Assembly: GCA_021014325.1 (NCBI GenBank)
Contig: CM037474.1
Coordinates: 5,993,130-6,057,129 of the forward strand
Source: Plazaster borealis
Lineage: Eukaryota; Echinodermata; Asteroidea; Forcipulatida; Labidiasteridae
Length of the DNA: 64,000 bases
Direction: 5' to 3'
Shown here: positions 56,512 to 64,000 of the stretch, piece after piece
Layout of the letters: every line of letters begins with the position of its first letter
Position numbering within the stretch: position 1 is the stretch's first letter
Translations under genes and position numbers: made by a program
Notes under the pieces: generated by a model
Told to the model about the DNA's origin: nothing
Databases searched by the model: none
Seen by the model: the letters and a program-made list of their open reading frames with translations, nothing else

Positions 56512-57235
56512 GTAAGTCAGTTATGACTGCAGCCAGAATTACAGTCTGGTGCAAGGTAAAGTCAGTTATGACTGCAGCCAGAATGACAGCCTGGTGCGAG
56601 GTAAGTCAGTTATGACTGCAGCCAGAAATACAGTCTGGTGCAAGGTAAAGTCAGTTATGACTGCAGCCAGAATGACAGCCTGGTGCGAGGTAAAGTCAGT
56701 TATGACTGTAGCCAGAATGACGGTCAGGTGCGAGGTAAGTCAGTTATGACTGCAGCCAGAATGACAGCCTGGTGCGAGGTAAAGACAGTTATGACTGTAG
56801 CCAGAATGACGGTCAGGTGCGAGGTAAGTCAGTTATGACTGCAGCCAGAATGACAGCCTGGTGCGAGGTAAAGACAGTTATGACTGTAGCCAGAATGACG
56901 GTCAGGTGCGAGGTAAGTCAGGTATGACTGCAGCCAGAATGACAGCCTGGTGCGAGGTAAGTCAGTTATGACTGCAGCCAGAATGACAGCCTGGTGCGAG
57001 GTAAAGTTAGTTATGACTGTAGCCAGAATGACAGCCTGGTGCGAGGTAAAGTCAGTTATGACTGCAGCCAGAATGACAGCCTGGTGCGAGGTAAAGTTAG
57101 TTATGACTGTAGCCAGAATGACGGTCAGGTGCGAGGTAAGTCAGGTATGACTGCAGCCAGAATGACAGCCTGGTGCCAGGTAAGTCAGTTATGACTCCAG
57201 CCAGAAGGACAACCTGGTGCGAGTTAATTAGAATT
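56477..57235 (+). repeat. 44/45-bp array built from an exon end and its splice donor
   Basis: The unit GACTGCAGCCAGAATGACAG-CCTGGTGCGAG-gtaa(a)gtcagttat is the last part of the EGF exon plus its donor. GT dinucleotides recur at 56512, 56556, 56601, 56645, 56690, 56735, 56779, 56824, 56868, 56913, 56957, 57001, 57046, 57091, 57136 and 57180; a final unit is degenerate. Spacing is 44 for GTAAGT-type and 45 where an extra A gives GTAAAG. Confidence 0.95.
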
Positions 57236-57939
57236 TTGTTTTTTAAATGTAAAGAGTGGTTGCATTACAGAGGGCCCATAAGGCACAAAACTTCTAAACA
57301 TCTAAACTTCTAACAGTGGCCCTGTACATAATAACAATACGGTTCTTATGTCCATGGGCGCCTTAAAGCACTCATTACTTTGACTTGAATTCAGAGTTAT
57401 ACATTCCAGTATTGACCAACTGCATGACGCACAGCGCACTTACATGTGCCCATCCTGTCCGCCATTTTTGGGGAGTCGAAATGTATGCCAAGTAATTGAC
57501 TCCCAAAGTGGTAGAAATGGCAGATGCATATTGTGGCGGCGGTGCATTCTGCGTCGTGCAAGGAGTCGATAATACCATTACAAGTGGTTCTAGGCTGCAG
57601 GACTTGCATTTACAAGGTTGTGGGTTCGAATCCCGCCAAGCTAACCACTGATTTCACAATGACTAGATTAAGTATTGTTATCTAGTTACTGAATAACAAT
57701 TTATTGATGTGTGTAATTCATAATCATAGACGTTTAAACCAATATTTGTATGAGAGAGATTGGCTGTTGCCAGATTTGCTTTTATATTCCCTCGCGGTAG
57801 CTTTGCTGAGTTCCCCTGTTGGGAAGAACATCTAAACAAACAAACTAATGTAAAATGCCACAGGGCCAGTCAAATATAGATATTAGTATATTTCAAGATT
57901 AATATAAAAGTGATCTTTCTTTCATTGCTGGTTTTCAAG
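57236..57939 (+). other. Rest of the intron before the TM exon
   Basis: No gene or clear repeat, except GGTTGTGGGTTCGAATCCCG at ~57615, a box B-like remnant of a tRNA-derived SINE. Confidence 0.5.
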
Positions 57940-58131
57940 GGGGTGCTTCTTCAACTGAGTATGGCATCGCCATGGGGGCGGCTGTGGTGGCAGTCTTGTT
58001 GGTTCTCTTCGGAGTGGGACTCTGTCTCTGTGTGATTTTGCAGTATCTCAAGCAGCAACGGGAAGGACCCGATGGGCAGTATAGACCGGCACTAAGCAGA
58101 GACGTGTACAGTGTTGAAGCTGTTAATATTG
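57940..58131 (+). CDS. Exon encoding the transmembrane segment
   Basis: The 192-nt exon (63 full codons, phase 1/1) lies between TTTCATTGCTGGTTTTCAAG and a GTGAGT donor. It starts with GASSTEYG, then a hydrophobic run of about 24 residues (IAMGAAVVAVLLVLFG through CLCVIL), followed by a basic/polar stop-transfer segment QYLKQQREG. This is the layout of a single-pass type I membrane protein with the modules outside and the C-terminus in the cytoplasm. Two cysteines near the inner face (CLC) are possible acylation sites; that is inference. The juxtamembrane part ends RDVYSVEAVNI. Confidence 0.92.
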
Positions 58132-59927
58132 GTGAGTCCGATCTCTCGGTCGTAAGGAATACTGATGCTTCCAACAAAATGAAGTGGAACTATTTGATCA
58201 TGAACAGGTTATTGACCCATTCATATGAAGTCGATATCACAATAACCATGGTAGCGCCAATTTGTGAGTCAATGTCCCTGTGTGTTATACAGTGTATAGT
58301 GCGCATTTTTAGACGACGCGGTGTTTACACGTTTATGAGTTGACTCCCACACTGGCGAGCCTGGCAGCAGTGCAGCCGCGTGTTTGACGCAGGTGCAAGG
58401 GGTCAGTATACCAAGCTTTTTTAACACTTGGTGAAAACGAGGCCCAAGTACATAGGATTACTGTTGTTGATGTACACTGTATAGTGTGGACAACACAGTG
58501 TGAGGGCGCTAAACAAAGTTCGTTATGAGAAAAACCTCATGATTCATTGGTTTATTAACAAACATGCAGCAATTAATAACAGATTTCTGAATGATATTTT
58601 GAGGCGAGGGATGTCATTTTATACATTTTAATTTAATATATCCCACTTGTTATGACTAAATATAAAATCTCATTATTGACAAATTTGTTTCGGCAAAAAC
58701 ATCAATTTCCATTTTCTTTGTCTATTTCGTGGTCTTATCTCAAAGCATAGAGTATGGACCAACTTGTACTATTTTGATTTCAACTTATTCATTGTTTGCA
58801 ATTGTTATATTTGTATTTCCTATCAACTTTGTATTTCATTGTATTTTGATGTATTAGCACTGCATTGACCAACTGACCCTTGCTCTGTGGTCAAATCTAA
58901 AGAGCAAGGACCACCTTTTAATATATTTTGAATTCAACTTATTATTGTTCGCATTGTTATACTTCTATTTCCTATCAATTTTGTATTTTATTGTATTTTG
59001 ATGTATTACATGAAGCATTATGCATTGACCAACTGACCCTTGCTCTATGGTCAAACCTCAAACAAAAGAGCAAGGACCAACTTATAATATTTTGATTTCT
59101 ACTTATTATTGTTCGCAATTGTTATATTTACATTTCCTATCAACTTTGTATTTCATCGTATTTTGATGCAATAGCATTGTGCATTGACCAACTGACCCTT
59201 GCTCTATGGTCAAACCTCAAACAAAAGAGCAAGGACCAACTTGTAATATTTTGATTTCTACTTATTATTGTTGCAATTGTTACATTTATATTTCCTATCA
59301 ACTTTGTATTTCATTGTATTTTGATGTATCAGCACTTTGCATTGACCAACTGACCCTTGCTCTGTTGTCAAATCTCAAACTAAAGAGCAAGGACCAACTT
59401 GTAATATTTTGATTTGTACTTATTATATTTTTGATCACTTGTTATATTCCTACTTGTTTTCTTTTATTGTAAGTTTATGTAATGCAATTCAGCATTTAGG
59501 CTGCAAAGAGCGTTTCATAACCAAAATTATTATTAATAATAATATATCTATATAAATTGCCAAATATCTGTCTGTCTGTCTGTTATTGAAAACAATTTTA
59601 GGCCTACTTAATATTTTACAAGATTAAATATGTACCAATCGCCCAATTTCAAATTAACTCAACTAGCGGGACCCATGCTTCCTGTTAGTGATACTAACAA
59701 CTGATGTTTGCTCTATGCTTGAACAAATTTGGTTTATCGTTAACAGGCCTAACTCGACCAGAAATAATTCATTCCAAAATGATTTTTTCAAATGATAATC
59801 TTTTTAGACTAAAAGTGAGTAATTTTCTTTAAACAATAATGTTTATTAAGTGAAGCTTTCACAAGTGAGTATTTTGACTTCTGAAATTTGACACCATATT
59901 TGAAATGAATCATTGTATTTAACACAG
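58132..59927 (+). other. Last intron
   Basis: GTGAGT donor and ATTTAACACAG acceptor. Apart from the ~159-bp tandem repeat there is nothing I can name. Confidence 0.85.
58750..59420 (+). repeat. ~159-bp tandem repeat x4
   Basis: Units (155-166 bp) contain CATTGACCAACTGACCCTTG, AGAGCAAGGACCA and TTTCCTATCAACTTTGTATT. Confidence 0.92.
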
Positions 59928-60328
59928 GTCTAAATTCTGTGGAGCCGAACGATTACATCCCTCCCAGCTACAACCAGTGTACACATCATTCCTCTCGTAC
60001 CAGCATGGCCAGCCCTGACGGCTCCATGGACGGTACCCTGACTCCTACCAATCCAAACTATCAACGTCACATCTGCAGACAACAGCGAACCCCAGAAAGC
60101 CCCCCTCCAAACTATGACACCATTCTGAAACTGGCACGAGATCTGAGCCCCTTCTATCGGATGTTTACGAGCAAAGGGAGCTTAAACTTTAGTGATACGG
60201 TGTCCCCGGCTACGAGTTTACGGGATCAGGACAGTGTGCCGAACACGGGGTCAGTAAATACGCCGAGCACGCCGTGCAATGAGTGCTTTGAAATGAGGAA
60301 TATACCAGATGTCAAGGAAGATACGTGA
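59928..60328 (+). CDS. Terminal exon: cytoplasmic tail with two PPxY motifs
   Basis: The exon follows an ATTTAACACAG acceptor in phase 1 and runs open for 132 codons to a TGA at 60326-60328. The tail is rich in S, T, P and N. It carries IPPSYNQ (PPSY at 59960-59971) and PPPNYDT (PPNY at 60104-60115). PPxY motifs are established ligands of WW domains, including NEDD4-family ubiquitin ligases, so the receptor may be ubiquitinated and endocytosed through them. LDLa membrane proteins with PPxY tails are known (LDLRAD3, LDLRAD4, PMEPA1), but the CUB-LDLa-EGF-EGF order here does not match those, and I assign no gene name. Confidence 0.95.
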
Positions 60329-60926
60329 TTGGTGGAATGTTAGCCAATCGGAGAATAGTATTGGCTGATGATGTCATGTGTGCCTGGAATTATGGGATAC
60401 TACTGTGTTGACATTATATGCACTTTCGTAGGATGACTCCAGTGATTGCTATGGTAACGACTAACGAGAAAGATTTGACCCAAAAGTCACTCCTTCCGTA
60501 ATTCACTATTAGAAACCATGGAGTTAAATCAGAATGAAAACAGGAACAGGAGGGTTTTATTTTGTGTAAAGTTTAATTTTCATGCAGTTCTTTATCATTT
60601 TGGTGACTTTGTAATGTCCTCCCCCCCCCCAAACACTTCCATATTTCTAAATCCTCCTCCACTGCTTCCCTACCTGCTGATAATTTCTTCTTCTGAAAAC
60701 CAAAGACGAAAAGAAACACTGTCGTTATGACTTTAAGAAAATGTTAAGGATAAAGCGTCTTGAATGTTCCTGGAAAACATTTCCTCAGTACTTTTAAACT
60801 AAAGCTGTATTTTTTTAATCTATGCATAATTTTGATCTTCAGGCATGATTTTGGTTCTTGGAAAAAAAGTTAGAAACAATTTGTTTGAGTGCAAGGGCTG
60901 ACCTACATGCACACATGGTGTAGGCA
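60329..60926 (+). other. Probable start of the 3' UTR
   Basis: This is sequence immediately after the stop codon with no further open segment of interest. It contains a poly-C tract near 60620. No AATAAA occurs before the family A MITE at 60927; AATAAA-type signals appear near 61088 (inside the MITE), 62080 and 62145. The transcript end therefore cannot be placed. Confidence 0.4.
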
Positions 60927-61309
60927 TTAAAGGTATCGAACACGTTTGGTAATGATTCAAAACAAATATTAGCATAAAAACTTAATTGGTAACAAGCAAC
61001 GGAGAGCTGTTGATAGTGTTAAACATTGTAGGAAACGACTCCCTCTGAAGTAACGTAGTTTTTGAGAAAGAGGTAATTTTTCACTAAAATAATAAAAACT
61101 TCTTGCAAGAAGTTTTTATTCCTACAATGTATACCTGAAAGCACACAAATTTGTACAACAAGGGTGTTTTTTCTTTCATCATTTTCTTGCAACTTCGATG
61201 ACCAATTGAGCCCAAATTCTCACAGATTTGTTATTTTATGCATATGTTGGGATACACCAAGTGAGAACACTGGTCTTTGACACTTACCAAACGTGTTCAG
61301 TGCCTTTAA
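60927..61309 (-). mobile_element. TTAA-MITE family A, copy 10
   Basis: TTAA at both ends, core CTTCTTGCAAGAAG. It lies 600 bp after the stop codon and supplies an AATAAA at ~61088 on the gene strand. Confidence 0.92.
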
Positions 61310-62340
61310 TAGACTTTCCAGGCTATTTAATCACAGTTTTTCTGATTTTTCCAAGGGCAAAAAACAAAATCGGAAACCAGACTAATGTAGGAAGAATATC
61401 ATGCCTGGATCTTATTTAAGAGAACAGTACAGTTACACGAATGAGAATACTACAACCCAAGAACATGTAGATCAACCTACAGGCGTAGTCTTGAGGATGT
61501 AAAAATGTTCTCGTTGATGTGTACAAGAACTAGAGCAAAGAGGTTCTTCAGTAAGAATGCCGGAAGCACACTACAGATTTCTCAGGGTACAAAGTAACAG
61601 TAATGATAAAAAGTATTCAAGTCTAGAACGAGTCAACAAAAAGGTATTGAAGTAGGCCTTCAGAAAAAATGATGTCTATGAATACTAAAAAGCATCTAAG
61701 AATCAGTGAAGGTACTAAAACAGGTACTTGAAAAATGAAAATATACTCGAGCGTAAAAACTACCTTGGCGTATCAACTATATAAATGAAAACTCTATGGG
61801 CTTATTACCTGCGGTAACAGTACTATGATTCATATAAAATTATTATAAAAAAGTGTAAAGTGCACTATTTTGCTTTAAAGAGATTTAGACAAATTTAGAC
61901 ATTTTATATTTCTTGCAATTATGATGTTAGTAATTTATTTCTATATGGCACTTGTATTTGTTGATAATGAGAAGTTTGTGAAAATATCTGCCAGTTTTAA
62001 AGGCCAATTTAAAAAACAAAATTAAATGCAACTTTTTGTCGATGTGGTCAACAGCTTTAAATGGTGAAAACTAATTCGCTAATAAATTCACTCAGTGAAT
62101 GGTTATCCCAAAGAACAAAAGCTTATGATTTTGTGTGAACATTACAAATAAAAGTTATTAACAAAAACACAATTTTAAATTTGATTAGTTTTTCTTTACT
62201 CTCTGATAGCGACAATTTGTTTAACTTTTGTTACCAAAACAGCCATATAATATCAAATACAAAACAGGAACCCTATGTGCATGATAGTCTCTAGAAAACA
62301 AATGCACGGATGAAATTTGAAGGGGTTATTTTCAGTGACT
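61310..62340. other. No supportable feature
   Basis: AT-rich sequence with AATAAA-type motifs near 62080 and 62145 that could end the upstream transcript. No gene or repeat recognised. Confidence 0.4.
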
Positions 62341-62580
62341 AGTAGGCTACAGGCTACAGGGTACTCGTACTCAGTACTCTACTCAGTAATTGTACCCAGT
62401 ACTTGTACTCAGTACAAGTACTCAGTAGTCAGTACTCGTACTTGTACTCAGTACTCGTACTCTACTCAGTCTCGTACTCAGTACTCGTACTCTACTCAGT
62501 CTCGTACTCATACTCAGTATTCAGTACTCAGTACTCTACTCAGTACTTAGTACTCCGTACTCGGTACTTAGACTCCTTGA
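62340..62580 (+). repeat. (GTACTCA)-type degenerate repeat
   Basis: Dense GTACTC, CAGTACT and ACTCGTACT motifs in irregular order. Confidence 0.9.
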
Positions 62581-62958
62581 GTAACATTTTGATAGTATTT
62601 GTACTTTTACTCGGCTAGCAAAAATATTGCCACTCAAAGTCCATACTCGGCTGAAAAATAATCTGTACTCGACGTTTTGTACTTGATACTCGACTGAAAA
62701 TGTACTTGGTCTCCTATTTTAAGTACTGATAGTCAAAATACCACTTTCCTTTCTGCTTTCCTACACATGCATTAACATGCATTAATGCAAGGAATAGAAG
62801 AATAAAGCTATGGGGGAAATAAAAAGTAAAATTGAAGTTGTCTATGATGTATTCATGTTTGAAGATAGTTATGACAACAAGCACAAATTGACATCTATAA
62901 ATCATTCACAAAAGATGATGCTTTTGTACCTCATTTGCAGTATTTTTATAAAATACTC

Positions 62959-63138
62959 TTAAGCCCGGTTCATACTTCCTGCGAATGCAAATAAGAAGCG
63001 AATTTGATGTGAATTTGACGTCACAACACTGTTTTCGCTGCGAATATTTGCAAAAGTTGAGCACCGGGCAACCCTTTCGAACTATTCGTTGCGAATTCAC
63101 ATTCACATTCGCATTCGCAGGAAGTATGAACCGGGCTT
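62959..63138 (+). mobile_element. MITE with AAGCCCGGTTCATAC ends
   Basis: Inverted termini of ~28 bp (AAGCCCGGTTCATACTTCCT on the left, AGGAAGTATGAACCGGGCTT on the right) are flanked by TACTC direct repeats (62954-62958 and 63139-63143). Inserted in GTACTC-rich DNA. Confidence 0.87.
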
Positions 63139-63910
63139 TACTCATACTTGTCTGTTGGACTTGCTACTCATATATCAGAATACTCGGTAGTGGGACACTC
63201 AATACTCGTGTACTACTCGGCCACCCTAGTACTCAGCAGTACTTCATACTCGACTGAAAAGTACTTGGCTACAACAAGTGGTTATTTTTACTATGCACTT
63301 TCCTCTTTTCTGACTCGGAGATCCAAGTACTTGGTACACGGCTGTTGGACTTGCTACTCATATATCAGAATACTCGGTAGTGGGACACTCAATACTCGTG
63401 TACTACTCGGCCACCCTAGTACTCAGCAGTACTTCATACTCGACTGAAAAGTACTTGGCTACAACAACTGGCTATTTTTACTATGCACTTTCCTCTTTTC
63501 TGACTCGGAGATCCAAGTACTTGGTACACGGCTGTTGGACTTGCTACTCATATATCAGAACACTCGGTAGTGGGACACTTGTCACATTCTCGATGGCCCA
63601 AGTACTTATACTCGTGTACTACTCGGCCACCCTAGTACTCAGCAGTACTTGATACTCAACTGAAAAGTACTTGACTATTTTAACACTGGTTATTTTTATT
63701 ATGCACTTCTCTTTTCTGACTCTGAGATCCAAGTACTTGGTACTCATCTGTTGGACTTGCTCCTCCTATATCAGAACACTCGGTATTGGGACACTTGTCA
63801 CATACTCGATGGCCCAAGTACTTATACATGTACTCGTGTACTACTCAGCCACCCTAGTACTCAGCAGTACTTGATACTCAACTGAAAAGTACTTGACTAC
63901 AACAACTGGT
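63139..63910 (+). repeat. ~190-bp tandem repeat x4, GTACTC-rich
   Basis: Units start near GCTGTTGGACTTGCTACTCA (63150, 63342, 63530, 63748) and contain CCACCCTAGTACTCAGCAGT. The last two have an extra CACATTCTCGATGGCCCAAG-type block. The array ends shortly before the window edge. Confidence 0.92.
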
Positions 63911-64000
63911 TTATTTGTATGATGCACTTTCCCCTTTTCTTGCCAAATGACACGTTTCAATGCAGAGAATGCCTGTACATTACATTTGAATAAAGGTATG

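Noticed and set aside
56490..57200. CRISPR-like array
   Set aside because: Units are contiguous near-identical copies without unique spacers, they start inside an exon, and the genome is eukaryotic.
57972..58343. Transmembrane open frame continuing past 58131
   Set aside because: The frame crosses a strong GTGAGT donor, and the tail exon at 59928 joins in phase with PPxY motifs, so read-through is not the normal product.
62317..62618. YSYSTQ-rich frames
   Set aside because: Translation of a GTACTC-type simple repeat.

Overview
This is a eukaryotic, AT-rich, intron-dominated window. It suggests a marine deuterostome invertebrate, most likely an echinoderm and perhaps a sea star. The grounds are an extracellular-module gene with phase-1 introns, tRNA-headed SINEs with a GTGTCCTTGAGCAAGACACTT-type core, and many TTAA-flanked and GGGCCCAATTTCAT-ended MITEs of a kind I associate with echinoderm genomes. 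That placement rests on recollection; no species assignment can be proved here.

I can support one protein-coding gene. It lies on the + strand, runs across almost the whole window and is open at its 5' end. Its exons are 131-196 (tentative), 3751-3951 (second part of a CUB-like domain), 37444-37578 (LDL-receptor class A), 53421-53534 (EGF-like), 53718-53744 (27-nt micro-exon), 56365-56511 (second EGF-like), 57940-58131 (transmembrane segment) and 59928-60328 (cytoplasmic tail with two PPxY motifs and the stop). Every junction is phase 1, so the exons join in frame. The product is a type I membrane protein: CUB-like, LDLa, EGF, EGF, TM, PPxY tail. The first intron after the CUB exon is about 33.5 kb and the next about 15.8 kb.

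The introns hold a dense, nested population of short mobile elements. About 20 copies of TTAA-flanked MITEs (families A, A', B, C, D, G) share AGG...CCT termini. Other elements include a MITE carrying telomere-like TTAGGG repeats (two copies, opposite orientations), a hAT-like element inside a family A copy, palindromic GGGCCCAATTTCAT elements, a TGACCC-rich family, three tRNA-headed SINE types, a decayed non-LTR retrotransposon end and several satellites (18, 31, 42, 44/45, 99, ~159, ~190 and ~200 bp units).

The most unusual observations are these. (1) Three TTAA elements from two families are each flanked by long direct duplications (115, ~100 and 30 bp) that begin and end at TTAA or a decayed TTAA, as if the target duplication spanned two neighbouring TTAA sites. 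(2) A minisatellite is built from the last 30 or so bases of the second EGF exon plus its 5' splice site, giving 16 consecutive donor-like sites. (3) A ~1 kb pyrimidine-rich minisatellite in the intron before that exon has units that each look like a 3' splice site. (4) A DNA transposon with terminal inverted repeats disperses telomere-like DNA. (5) The palindromic cores of MITE families A and B differ between copies by paired changes that keep the palindrome.
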